From Leptospira weilii (GTDB lineage Bacteria > Spirochaetota > Leptospiria > Leptospirales > Leptospiraceae), in NCBI RefSeq assembly GCF_006874765.1, contig NZ_CP040840.1:2105001-2169000 (forward strand): a DNA stretch of 64,000 nt, written 5' to 3'. Each line of letters starts with the position of its first letter. Position 1 is the first letter of the stretch. Of this stretch, positions 49,837 to 64,000 are shown piece after piece. The notes beneath the pieces are model-generated. The model did not search any database. It had not been told where the DNA came from and was given only the letters and a program-made list of their open reading frames with translations. The position numbers and the translations under genes were made by a program.

Positions 49837-49886
49837 GAGGATTTTCACACATTACGCTGGTACTAAAAATGGGGGCATGTCATAAA

Positions 49887-50052
49887 GAATGCTCATGTGT
49901 TTGGGTTGGATGTGATTTGTGAGAATGGAGAGATGCTTGCTGGTGATGTTGATGAGCGTGTTGATGATGCGAGGGAGATGGGTAGATCATCCTTTGGTTC
50001 CGATCCCCGAGGGCCGTTAGGTCCAGCAGTTGGGATCGGAAGGAAGGGATAA
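49887..50052 (+). pseudogene. 3' end of the ISXO2/IS1595-like transposase
   Basis: 55 codons in frame with 47445-48688 once the IS3-type element is removed: [20 protein letters not shown] ... GIGRKG then TAA at 50050-50052. The last 50 bp are the hairpin repeat; the next base belongs to the stop of the flagellar gene. Aligns with 21838-22018. Confidence 0.7.
50001..50050. repeat. Hairpin repeat, right island boundary (copy 3)
   Basis: CGATCCCCGAGGGCCGTTAG, GTCCAGCAGTTGGGATCGGA and AGGAAGGGAT, as in copies 1 and 2. It ends 2 bases before the stop codon of the flagellar gene, so chromosome and island meet here. Confidence 0.7.
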
Positions 50053-50916
50053 TTATCTTAACACTTCGTTGATGAGTTTACCCAACAAACTATCCTGAGT
50101 TTGAACGGTCTTCTGATTGGCTTCATAAGAACGGTTGACTTCGATCATCTCTACCATTTCTGTAACGACACTCACGTTAGACGCCTCTAGATATCCCTGT
50201 AAAACTGAAGGTTCATCTTTGAGTTCAAAAGGTATCGGCTCACCGGACTCCGGAGTATCCGCGTAAAACGAATCACCTTCTTTGTCGAGATGGCGGGGAT
50301 TTTCAACGGTCCTAATTTTAAGCCTATCTAAAAGAACAGGAGTTTCAAATCGGTTCTTATCAATGGAAGTTCCGTTTACTGGATCGTTACCGATTTCCCC
50401 GTTGATCCAAACTTCTCCGTTTTCTTTAATCAAGAAATTACCGCGTGCGACTCGGATCGGCCCGTTTTCTCCCATCAAAGGAAAACCTTGAGGAGTGACT
50501 AGATAACCGTTCGTGTCCATCACGAAGGCCCCGCTTCTAGAAAGCCTTTCTCCTCGATTTGTCATAACGTTAAAAAAAGCGGGATGTTCGGTCCCGGGTC
50601 TGTCTTGCAGCATCAGGTCGAAAGGATTTTCGGTTTTTTTGACGGCTCCTTGTTCGAAGCGAGTGTAAACTTCGTTCACTTCACCGCCTAATCCGAGTTT
50701 ACCGACAACGGGGGCGGTATCGAAAGAACCCATCGGAACTTTACCGACTCCGTCCTCGTCGAAACGATGGAGTAGCAGTTCGGGAAATGTCTTAAACACG
50801 GTTGTGTCTTTTTTAAATGCGGTTTTATCCACGTTTGCAAGATTGTTTGAAATCACATCCATCCGAGTTTGCTGAATGATCATTCCGTTTGCGCCTGTAT
50901 ACATTCCTCTAAGCAT
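50053..50916 (-). CDS. Flagellar hook-basal body rod protein (FlgF/FlgG type)
   Basis: 287 aa of the rod/hook family: N-terminal coiled coil with [20 protein letters not shown] and the signature [14 protein letters not shown], middle beta domain with [18 protein letters not shown] and G-Y-L-V-T-P-Q-G, and C-terminal [26 protein letters not shown]. Length and start resemble FlgF (FlhO in other spirochaetes) more than FlgG, but the two are hard to tell apart. It forms part of the periplasmic flagellum rod. No flagellar neighbour follows, since the island begins directly at its stop. Confidence 0.85.
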   Translation of the reverse strand: MLRGMYTGANGMIIQQTRMDVISNNLANVDKTAFKKDTTVFKTFPELLLHRFDEDGVGKVPMGSFDTAPVVGKLGLGGEVNEVYTRFEQGAVKKTENPFDLMLQDRPGTEHPAFFNVMTNRGERLSRSGAFVMDTNGYLVTPQGFPLMGENGPIRVARGNFLIKENGEVWINGEIGNDPVNGTSIDKNRFETPVLLDRLKIRTVENPRHLDKEGDSFYADTPESGEPIPFELKDEPSVLQGYLEASNVSVVTEMVEMIEVNRSYEANQKTVQTQDSLLGKLINEVLR

Positions 50917-51457
50917 GTTTTTTCACCTGACCCTTATTCTAAGATCGGCGGTTTTAAAAAATCCGATAACAATTTTGAGGACATAAATTGGAAAAGGAAA
51001 AGGAATTTCATTATTTCCCGTATTGATTTGGAGAAATAAAAAGATCTGATTCTATATGAAATTTTATTTCTTGTTCGAAGGATTGACGGATATTATTTTA
51101 TGAAACGTCATTTACTGATCTCTACATAATAGAGTGGCTAAAATTCCGCGTCTAAACGTGGGATTTGTGCTCAAATTAACGGTACTCTATTTTATAGGGA
51201 TCATCAATACAAACGTGCTCACTCGTTACAGCAACGATGAGACTATTAAAATCTCTTTAGGGCATCTCGGTATCAAACTTAGGAGAAAATCGAACATTCC
51301 GGTTCGTATAAGCCGCCATGGGAAAACGTTTAAGATCGAATTTGAAGTTTCCGAATTGCCGTTCGGATGAGAATTGCGCTTTGCAAAGAAACTCGCAAAA
51401 ACGTTTAAGTTCATCGGTTCATTTCTCAGGATAAATTGAGAACTCTGAAAAGAAGGA
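50917..51457. other. Gap with a MITE and a decayed frame
   Basis: 541 bp between the flagellar gene start and perR stop. Holds the MITE 51113-51209. A 78-codon frame (51134-51370) begins inside the MITE and continues with HLGIKLRRKSNIPVRISRHG; lacking a ribosome site or family match, it is probably a remnant of a longer gene. Confidence 0.35.
51113..51209. repeat. TA-flanked MITE of the IS630 type (about 97 bp)
   Basis: From TACTGATCTCTACATAATAG to TTTTATAGGGATCATCA; the final GTA is changed. Its interior (TAAAATTCCGCGTCTAAACGTGGGATTTG) matches the other copies closely. Confidence 0.8.
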
Positions 51458-54123
<2,666 letters not shown>

Positions 54124-54127
54124 TTCC

Positions 54128-54219
54128 TACTCATCTCTACATAATAGAGTGTCTAAAATTCTGCGCCTAAACGTGGGATTTGCTCAAATTAACGGTACTC
54201 TATTTTATAGGGATCAGTA
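54128..54219. repeat. TA-flanked MITE of the IS630 type (92 bp)
   Basis: Inserted 4 bp after the katE stop. TACTCATCTCTACATAATAG to CTATTTTATAGGGATCAGTA, with TA at both ends. It separates katE from its likely terminator at 54231. Confidence 0.85.
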
Positions 54220-54230
54220 AAAGAATTCAA

Positions 54231-54258
54231 TGTCGCACATTCTAAAGAATGTGCGACA
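54231..54258. terminator. Perfect 12-bp hairpin between convergent genes
   Basis: TGTCGCACATTC (54231-54242), loop TAAA, GAATGTGCGACA (54247-54258). It lies between katE and the convergent di-haem gene, so it can stop transcription from both sides. No T-run follows. Confidence 0.6.
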
Positions 54259-54324
54259 AGTCCAAAATTACGGAATTGCGTTGTTTATTACATTTCTTCT
54301 TTAGAATATTGAGGCGTTTGTGGA

Positions 54325-55844
<1,520 letters not shown>

Positions 55845-55859
55845 ATTAAATTCTGAATA

Positions 55860-57380
<1,521 letters not shown>

Positions 57381-57555
57381 AGTAGCCTCTTTTATTTATT
57401 GATAATGAGTCTTAGTATCATTATACTTTCAAAAGAAACCCTGCGCAATTTGAAGTCAAGAATTTCCGGATTTTATTCGTTCGTATTCTCCTTTGCAATT
57501 TCATAGGTAGAATTTTGTGTGGAGGCTCGTAAAATTTTTCCCGGGAGAATTCCCC

Positions 57556-59073
57556 ATGAATCCTAAAATCCATTTTTTGTTTACGGTTTCTTTCCTCGTC
57601 TTCGTCTCAGTAAGTTGTAAAAAAGAACTGAGTGTTTCTATGGCAACATCCACTTCCTTGAGTGATAAACTCGCGTTCGCCGCACTCGGAGAAGGCGGTT
57701 GGAAACCCGAAGAGGGCGCCGAGTTCGTAAAACTTCATTTTTATCCGGATGAAGGATTCCAATTGAAAAAGATGGAAGTGGATTCCTGCAAAGGGGAATT
57801 CACGGATGCGGTGACCGTCTATATCAACTTCAACGAGTTAAGTGCCACCGCGAACCTTTCCAATCAGAAGGGGGTCGTGAGTTTTGAAAAGGCGGTATTT
57901 GCGAGATCCGTAACGATTAATTTCAGAAAGAACAAAGATCTCTGTATCGGGCAGATACGCTTTTACGACGAAAAAGATAAGCAATTCTCTTTAAAACTTC
58001 CTAAAATTGTGGAAGGTTCGGTAATAGCTTCCGATACGTTAAGTCCCGTTTCGTCCTATGACGTGATGAATCTTTTCGACTCTCGTTACGAATACGCATG
58101 GGCCTCCGACGATAGAAAAGGAAAGGGGGTCGGTGTCACTTTGGATTTTCGATTCAGCGAGCGGCAAACAATCACAAAAATCAAAATTTGGAACGGATAT
58201 CAAAGGTCGGATCAACACTGTTATTCGAACGGGAGGTTGAAAGAGGCGACTCTTACCGGAGACAACGGATATAATCAGAAGATTCAAGTTCAGGACGTAC
58301 TCGGACCTCAAGAAATTCAATTGGAGAAACCGTTCGAAGGTAAAAATCTTCGTCTGACAGTAACCGATATTTATGCGGGAAAAATGTACAAGGGAATTGT
58401 GCTCAGCGAAATTCGTTTCGGAGAAAAGAAAAATTGGATTCTAATCGATCCAATCAAAAGATCTCAAAGTATCGCAGAATCGAATCATTTACAATTTACC
58501 GTTTCCAATTTGGATGGGATTTTAAATCGAGGACTCAAAGGATCCGAAAGATCTCATTTGCCTCAAAGTATTGAAACGATTGAAAGTTCGGAAAACGGTG
58601 CGCAAGTGGCTGAAACGATCAATTCTCCATCGACAACCGTTATAGACGAATCAAACGGGGTAAGAACCGAGTCCAATTGGACTCTGAGAATGCGTTCCGA
58701 CGGATCTTTTTTTATGGAAGGGAATATTGAAGATCAAAACGATGCCGAAGAGGGAACGCTTTACAAAACGAGCAAGTTCTACGCAATCGGAAATTACGAA
58801 GTAAAGGAATCCTCTTCGGAAGCATTGAAATTGAGGGTATTTGGATATATGCGAAAATACTCATCTACTTTTATGGAGCAGCATAAGGACGAGGACATGG
58901 ATTGTAACGGTTGTGGCCGGGATTGTAATATGGGAAATCAGGATCCGAATAAAAAGGAGATTATTTTTCAAGACTTCATAACGATAAAAAATTTGAATGG
59001 AAACATTTACATCCAAAACACAAGTCCGAGTCGTAAACTGGATTTTCAGATTTTAGAGATGACTCTTGAGTAA
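57556..59073 (+). CDS. Lipoprotein with NADase-type glycan-binding domain
   Basis: Start at ATG 57556, where a signal peptide begins ([20 protein letters not shown] then C, lipobox VSVSC); an in-frame start at 57517 would place it wrongly. Residues 165-300 form a discoidin-like domain: [60 protein letters not shown] and LSEIRFGE, the NADase-type glycan-binding pattern. A C-terminal beta-rich region carries a short acidic Cys cluster ([11 protein letters not shown]) that may bind metal. Probably binds host or surface glycans. Confidence 0.75.
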   Translation: MNPKIHFLFTVSFLVFVSVSCKKELSVSMATSTSLSDKLAFAALGEGGWKPEEGAEFVKLHFYPDEGFQLKKMEVDSCKGEFTDAVTVYINFNELSATANLSNQKGVVSFEKAVFARSVTINFRKNKDLCIGQIRFYDEKDKQFSLKLPKIVEGSVIASDTLSPVSSYDVMNLFDSRYEYAWASDDRKGKGVGVTLDFRFSERQTITKIKIWNGYQRSDQHCYSNGRLKEATLTGDNGYNQKIQVQDVLGPQEIQLEKPFEGKNLRLTVTDIYAGKMYKGIVLSEIRFGEKKNWILIDPIKRSQSIAESNHLQFTVSNLDGILNRGLKGSERSHLPQSIETIESSENGAQVAETINSPSTTVIDESNGVRTESNWTLRMRSDGSFFMEGNIEDQNDAEEGTLYKTSKFYAIGNYEVKESSSEALKLRVFGYMRKYSSTFMEQHKDEDMDCNGCGRDCNMGNQDPNKKEIIFQDFITIKNLNGNIYIQNTSPSRKLDFQILEMTLE

Positions 59074-59094
59074 ATTTCCAAAGGAATTTCACAT

Positions 59095-59190
59095 TAGAGT
59101 TGTTGAAAAAGTTCGGATTAACAAAGTTGCTTCAATCGACCATTTTCATTAAACGGAAACGGATTGGGAATTAATTTTTCAACGACTCTA
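59095..59190. repeat. 96-bp inverted-repeat element
   Basis: TAGAGTTGTTGAAAAA (59095-59110) and TTTTTCAACGACTCTA (59175-59190) are inverted repeats (15 of 16). TA at each end. MITE-like; the ends recall those of IS5/IS1182-type elements. It may also terminate the gene ending at 59073. Confidence 0.6.
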
Positions 59191-59215
59191 TACTAAAATT
59201 TTAGGTTATTTTCAA

Positions 59216-59809
59216 TTGAAGAAGTTAATTTATAAAATTCTAATTTTGGTTCTTTTTTTATATCTACTTGGTTGTAAAAAAGAAATTTCCGATTCTGAAA
59301 ATTTGGAACCGATTTCTTTCGATCCAAATCGACAGATTGAGATTCGGATTCTTTGGGAGAAAAAAAATTTTCCTTTGGAAATGGAACTCTACGAGGGAGC
59401 TTCTCAGAGACCTGTGGAACTCTGGGCCACGGGAAGCGTCGGAGATTTGTCAGAGGCTCCGGTTTCTTCTAAGATAGAAGGATCCGAGCTTTATCTCAAA
59501 CCAGGTTCTAGAAAAAGATTTGTACTGGTTGTAAAAAATACCACCGAACAGGATTTTTATTTTTTTGCCGCCCCCCATTCTATGGAACCGCCTGAAGTTT
59601 CCTTAGGGTTTAAGTTCAAATGCCTTTGTGTCAATCATGCCTTTTATATTCCTCCGCGTGAAACCTGGTTCAGGGTCGTGGAGTTAAGAGTCGGGGGAGA
59701 GGCGTTCGGAAAAGAATTAAAAATTTCTCATACACTAGTGGGGATGGACGAAGAAAGACTCCGCCTCTACCAAAAAGGGGTCGGTGTCGATACTACGGGC
59801 GAAAATTGA
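59216..59809 (+). CDS. Lipoprotein (197 aa)
   Basis: TTG start. Signal peptide [20 protein letters not shown] (written with the start codon as Met) with lipobox LLGC followed by KKE. The mature part is beta-rich with a [20 protein letters not shown] segment that resembles copper- or cytochrome-c-oxidase assembly-type beta proteins, with possible metal-binding C-x-C ... H. Not otherwise recognised. It stands alone downstream of the 96-bp repeat. Confidence 0.55.
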   Translation: MKKLIYKILILVLFLYLLGCKKEISDSENLEPISFDPNRQIEIRILWEKKNFPLEMELYEGASQRPVELWATGSVGDLSEAPVSSKIEGSELYLKPGSRKRFVLVVKNTTEQDFYFFAAPHSMEPPEVSLGFKFKCLCVNHAFYIPPRETWFRVVELRVGGEAFGKELKISHTLVGMDEERLRLYQKGVGVDTTGEN

Positions 59810-59968
59810 AACCATTTTCCAACGAGTTCCGATTTCGGTTTCACAGAATCTTATTTTTACTTGTACTGACAAATATTCGGGTCGAAAGAATTCGAAACCG
59901 GATTGCAAGTCTTTTGAAACCGATTTGGTAAATCGTTTCTTTATAGTAAGAGTTATTATGAAATCAAT

Positions 59969-60156
59969 TAACGTGGGCAGGACCGTAAGAAATCCATGAT
60001 TCATCTTTTTTGTAGGAAGTTGGAATTTGAACTCTGTAAATCTATTCTTTAAAATGTGGGAACTACAACAAATCGCGGTTTTACGAGCAAATTTTAAAAG
60101 TAGGGACTTCTACTTTTAGAAAATTCTTCTCATTTTCAACGGCCGAACTCACGTTA
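59969..60156. repeat. 188-bp element (copy 2 of the 174-bp element)
   Basis: Interior nearly the same as 2621-2794 (TAGGAAGTTGGAATTTGAAC, AAAATGTGGGAACTAC, CGGTTTTACGAGCAAATTTT). Right end GGCCGAACTCACGTTA is intact; the left end TAACGTGGGCAGG is changed. No coding capacity. It fills most of the gap 59810-60297. Confidence 0.75.
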
Positions 60157-60297
60157 AATTATCAATTACATAAAACTCCTGAATCTGCCATTTGAGGATG
60201 GGAGCGCGGTCTAAGCGATCTTTTTGGGGATTCGAAAAGGACTTCAGAAATTGAATACTTAGGCTCAAAGGTTTAGAGTCTGTTCAATCGTCTGATT

Positions 60298-60918
<621 letters not shown>

Positions 60919-60973
60919 CAAAAGAGGGGAATTGGACCTATTAGAAACTGAGTTTTGAATTTGTTTCAAGAGA

Positions 60974-61010
<37 letters not shown>

Positions 61011-61181
61011 CAACAAACATAGTCAAAATTTTACTTGTCGAGATGGAATATGTCAAACTCAATTCTTGTTATAGCCTATCTCAGAAGCTTTCTACTTTGC
61101 ATTATACCATCGTTAAACGACATTATGAGTTACTTTTGAGATAGGTTTGGGAGTTCTGAGGACGAGTATCTTTGGATTGAC

Positions 61182-61275
61182 TATTCATCTCTACATAAAG
61201 GAGTACCGTTAATTTGAACACAAATCCCGCTTTGAGACGCAGAATTTTGGACACTCTATTATGTAGAGATGAGTA
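61182..61275. repeat. TA-flanked MITE of the IS630 type (94 bp)
   Basis: TATTCATCTCTACATAAAGG to TCTATTATGTAGAGATGAGTA; the two ends are more alike than in the other copies, so it is nearly symmetrical. Reversed orientation relative to 54128-54219. Confidence 0.8.
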
Positions 61276-61636
61276 AAAAAGAAATTCTAGTCAAATTTTG
61301 TTTCTAAGATAAGTAAATATAGGGGAATGAAAGTGGGTTTGGTTGAACAATTTCATGTTTTTCGTTTTGGATGAATTATTTTAGGATTACTTTAGACATA
61401 ATTTTTTTACGGAGAGTGTCGGCTGTCTGCGAAATTCTGTCTCGAAAAATCTATGATTTGTTTTAAACGTGGTTCTTTTGTTATATGGGGTAGATACTCC
61501 GAAATGAAACATCCTCTTTCAAATCTTCAATTGCATTTTGTCATCCCTTAAGGAGGGAATCTTTCCGATCTTTGCAAGAATCGAAACATAGGAAGGATAC
61601 TTGAGGGAGCCGGCGGCTCAAATTGCAAGCAATAAG

Positions 61637-62135
61637 TAAGGTGAGTTCGGTATAACAAAATGCGAAAGCGATTATTATGTTGCGATCTGAACGGTGCCCT
61701 TAGAAGCCATAATCAACCCCACGAATACTTGGATCCGAAGATAAATCTGTCGGAATTACGACAATCCTCTGTGAAACGATCGGCCCTTAGGGAGCTCTGC
61801 GTTGAGTTTCTTCAACGCGCCCCTTAGAAGCGTTGTGCCTGAGTTTCCCTGATTTTGGGTGGGGGGTGATGAGCGACCCGTAGGGAGCAAATCATTGAGC
61901 CGGGAGGCGGGAAAACCTCGAGAGATTTTTCTTTACCACAAAATCATACTTCTTGCAAGTAAAAAGCCTCATTCTTGTCGGAACATTTGAAAAATATCAA
62001 TTTTTGATCCTTATGATCCCAAAAGCCCCTTCTTCATTTGTGTGGCTGGTTTTAGTAGGAAGCCGTTTCACTGAGTTTGAGAGTAATACTTTAATTTCTT
62101 ATTCGTCCAAACTTTTTTACGCCGAACTCACGTTT
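61637..62135. repeat. Possible 499-bp element with ends like the 174-bp element
   Basis: TAAGGTGAGTTCGGT near 61637 and GCCGAACTCACGTTTA ending at 62135 are inverted and match the ends of 2621-2794 and 59969-60156, but the interior is different. Could be chance for the left end (two mismatches). Confidence 0.35.
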
Positions 62136-62576
62136 AAGTACGGCTACACGCTTGTTTGACACATTGGAATATTGCCTTTTCTTATACATCTGGATCGTGC
62201 AAAAAGAAATGGAACATCTTAGAAATGTTCGGGCGTCGTATCAGTTAGAGTTTATCCCTTTTGTTTTCGTCTTTTTTTCGTGGATCTATCGATTCTATAT
62301 AAAAAAAAAATAGGGAATGTAGACTGCGTCGTACGTATTAAATTCGCCGCATTGAGGAAATAGAAAATAGGATTCCCGATCGAAAATTAGGCCTAATTTA
62401 GCTCGGAGGAATCGTTTCCTTGGAAAAAATCGAATAGCCGGAGCTTGAATCGAAAATTTTCATCCAGTAGAAATAATTCGAAACGGTAAAAAGTCCGAAT
62501 CTCAAAAAAAGAACCTGAGCGCGATATGACTGTTATTCGAGGGAGAAAAACAGGTGTCTTTCTCCCTTCGAAAAAA

Positions 62577-62852
62577 TCAATATCTGGATCTGGATTTTTC
62601 TGGAAAAGGTTTTTTAGGAAGAGCTTCGTTGACTTTAATTTCTCTTCCACGGATTTGGGTTCCGTTTAAGCCGTCAATCGCTGCGTTTCCTTCTTCTTTA
62701 TTTGCCATTTCCACAAATGCTAATCCCCGGGATTTGCCGGAAAGTTTATCAGTGATAATGCGCACTGAGGTCACTTCTCCAAAGGATTCAAATGCTTTGC
62801 GGAGATCGTCTTCGGTTGCCTGATAGGCGAGATTGCCTATGTAAATGTTCAT
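62577..62852 (-). CDS. RRM-type RNA-binding protein (91 aa)
   Basis: One RNA-recognition motif: RNP2 IYIGNL at residues 3-8, RNP1 RGLAFVEM about residues 42-49 and the rest of the beta-alpha-beta pattern (EDDLRKAFESFGEVTSVRI; NEALPKKPF). A basic tail follows (EKSRSRY). Single-RRM small proteins bind RNA and are often cold-induced in bacteria. AAGGACC lies upstream of the ATG. Transcribed alone. Confidence 0.9.
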   Translation of the reverse strand: MNIYIGNLAYQATEDDLRKAFESFGEVTSVRIITDKLSGKSRGLAFVEMANKEEGNAAIDGLNGTQIRGREIKVNEALPKKPFPEKSRSRY

Positions 62853-63769
62853 GAGAAAGGGTCCTTACAAAAAATTACTGGCTTTTAAATCCGAATAGAA
62901 TGCAAGGCGAGACCAATCAATCGGCGGGATTCGAAAGAGAAATGACCTTTCCTGGTGCTCTATCGTTTAAAAGTTCTCAACTGACCCGGGAAAAGGCAGC
63001 TAAAAATTCCAGTCGCGCTTACGGTAAGCACGGTCAAAAAATTGTCAAGAAAATCTCACATTTTACGAATTTATCCTCTCTAAAAAACCGAACGGTGCAT
63101 TAAACTTTTCAATTGATATCTTGAAATCGGATCTACGTTTCTCTTACACGAGCTCTTTTTTGAGGAAAAACTTTTTAAATTTTTTCCGACAAGACAGAAG
63201 AAACGAAAAAAATGCTTTTTGAACATAAGAATTTTCTGATTCTCTCAAGTAGAAAAGATACTCTTGTATACAAAAACCGATTTGAAATTGGAAGAAATTG
63301 GTTTTCAAAAGCAGAATGTGAGCCGATCTATCTTAGATTTTACATACCGATCGGTATATTTAAGAGTTCAGTAGTTGGCTTTGTCATTCTTTAGAATTTT
63401 ATGGTCCGAAATAAGAAACCGAGGGATATCCTTTTTTTCAAAGTCGTGGAATCCGTGCTCAAAGGGGCGATCAGAGTGCGGATCGAATTCCGAAGAATCA
63501 GTCGATTGGATTTGTTTGCCGATATCTCAAAACATATCCTAGTAAAAAGTCGGTTTTAACGATTTTAAATCTTCGGATTCAAGGATCTTATTGGTAATTT
63601 AGAAAAGTTTTATGCACTTGGAGGGTCCTTTACGGCTCTTTCGAGATTGAAGTATTTCACTAACCAAAGTCGAGACAACCGAGAAAAACATGTTCCGTGA
63701 TCAGTGATGTGATGCAATTCTTCACGCGAGTTTTTTATGTTCGGAAAATTGCGGGGCATACTGGCTTAT
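62853..63769. other. 0.9-kb gap without a supported gene
   Basis: Should hold the RRM gene promoter. Short open frames (for example a 60-codon plus-strand frame at 63212-63394) are not supported by ribosome sites or family features. No tRNA or CRISPR seen. Confidence 0.35.
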
Positions 63770-63863
63770 TACTGATCCCTATAAAATAGAATACCGTTTT
63801 CATTTGAGCATAAATCCCACTTTGAAACGCAGAATTTTGGCACTCTATTATGTGAGACTAGTA
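63770..63863. repeat. TA-flanked MITE of the IS630 type (94 bp)
   Basis: TACTGATCCCTATAAAATAG to CTCTATTATGTGAGACTAGTA. The left end matches the IS630 end exactly over 17 bases. Confidence 0.8.
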
Positions 63864-63900
63864 GCTCCAAAAGAGAGCCAGTCGGTTGTCATCGCACATT

Positions 63901-64000
63901 TTAATGTCTTTTCCCTTTTATAAAAACAAGTTTTAAAATTCCGTCGCTGTATTTCAATTCTTGCCAAAGAATTTTCGTTGATAAAAAATTATATGCTTTT
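63901..64000 (-). CDS. C-terminal piece of an unknown protein (partial)
   Basis: A minus-strand frame stops at 63901-63903 and is open to the window edge: AYNFLSTKILWQELKYSDGI followed by LKLVFIKGKRH. The pattern resembles the inside of a transposase or nuclease, but 32 residues are too few to name it, and it may be a truncated end created near the adjacent MITE. Confidence 0.35.
   Translation of the reverse strand, partial: KAYNFLSTKILWQELKYSDGILKLVFIKGKRH

Larger units (their letters stand above)
48689..49882 (+). mobile_element. IS3-family insertion sequence
   Basis: 1194 bp. Left end TGACCTAGCCCCCGAATTTA, right end (complement) TGACATGCCCCCATTTTTAG, both going on to GTACCA/GAACCA. Flanked by TAAA on both sides (48685-48688, 49883-49886). 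The uninterrupted sequence is present at 21830-21845 (TTTTTTAAAGAATGCTC), which proves the target site and a 4-bp duplication. Encodes OrfA and OrfB. Confidence 0.9.
61063..62576. other. 1.5-kb gene-poor region with repeats
   Basis: No gene supported; short frames are open but lack ribosome sites and family patterns. It holds a MITE (61182-61275), a possible 499-bp inverted-end element (61637-62135), and a GC-richer block at about 61690-61930 in which CCCTTAGAAGC occurs twice (61697-61707 and 61823-61833). The downstream part is AT-rich. Confidence 0.4.

Noticed and set aside
51134..51370. 78-codon plus-strand frame as a gene
   Set aside because: Starts inside a MITE; no ribosome site, no known domain.
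61953..62159. 68-codon plus-strand frame in the long gap
   Set aside because: Lies across the end of a candidate inverted-repeat element and lacks a ribosome site; probably chance.

Overview
The window reads as chromosomal DNA of a pathogenic Leptospira. The best anchors are the divergent Fur-family regulator / ankyrin / catalase block (51458-54123; the perRA-ankB-katE arrangement of pathogenic Leptospira), many short lipoproteins, a FadL-type porin, an RCC1-repeat lipoprotein and an RRM RNA-binding protein. The fairly GC-rich coding style of the flanks suggests the higher-GC pathogenic lineages; this is an inference and no species is claimed.

Left flank (1-18.4 kb), housekeeping: the end of a FapA-type protein, two hypotheticals, a RemA-like protein and guanylate kinase (apparently starting at CTG); an opposing operon of NSS sodium symporter, tiny membrane protein, DinG-type helicase and exported protein joined by 4-bp overlaps; clpB; then a tight five-gene signalling operon (REC-PAS-adenylate cyclase, HATPase switch kinase, STAS-like regulator, methyltransferase, membrane PP2C phosphatase), and a FadL-like porin with a 32-bp palindrome upstream.

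Central island (about 18.46-50.05 kb), AT-rich accessory DNA: it is bounded by copies of one 50-55 bp hairpin repeat and packed with insertion sequences (two IS630-type, one IS5-type, one IS3-type, an ISXO2/IS1595-like transposase in two broken copies, an IS481 scrap). Cargo includes an HNH nuclease, two near-identical copies of a VOC gene as a ~0.68-kb direct repeat around 12.4 kb, an AbiE toxin-antitoxin pair, a three-gene operon of GTPase-propeller, kinase-like protein and unknown protein, a TIR-domain effector, an integrase-like recombinase and an ApeA-like HEPN gene split by the IS5-type element. From 37.5 to 47.1 kb lies a plasmid- or phage-like module (split Rep-like gene, DUF932, two lipoproteins, membrane proteins, a repressor with a 21-bp palindromic operator). 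The GTPase-kinase operon, together with AbiE, sits between 23-bp inverted repeats and is the best candidate for an undescribed conflict system.

Right flank (50.05-64 kb): flagellar rod/hook protein, perR-ank-katE, di-haem oxidoreductase, RCC1 lipoprotein, NADase-type glycan-binding lipoprotein, MORN lipoprotein and RRM protein, separated by unusually many small inverted-repeat elements. One MITE family (92-97 bp, TA-flanked) has the same ends as the IS630 elements in the island and was probably mobilised by them.
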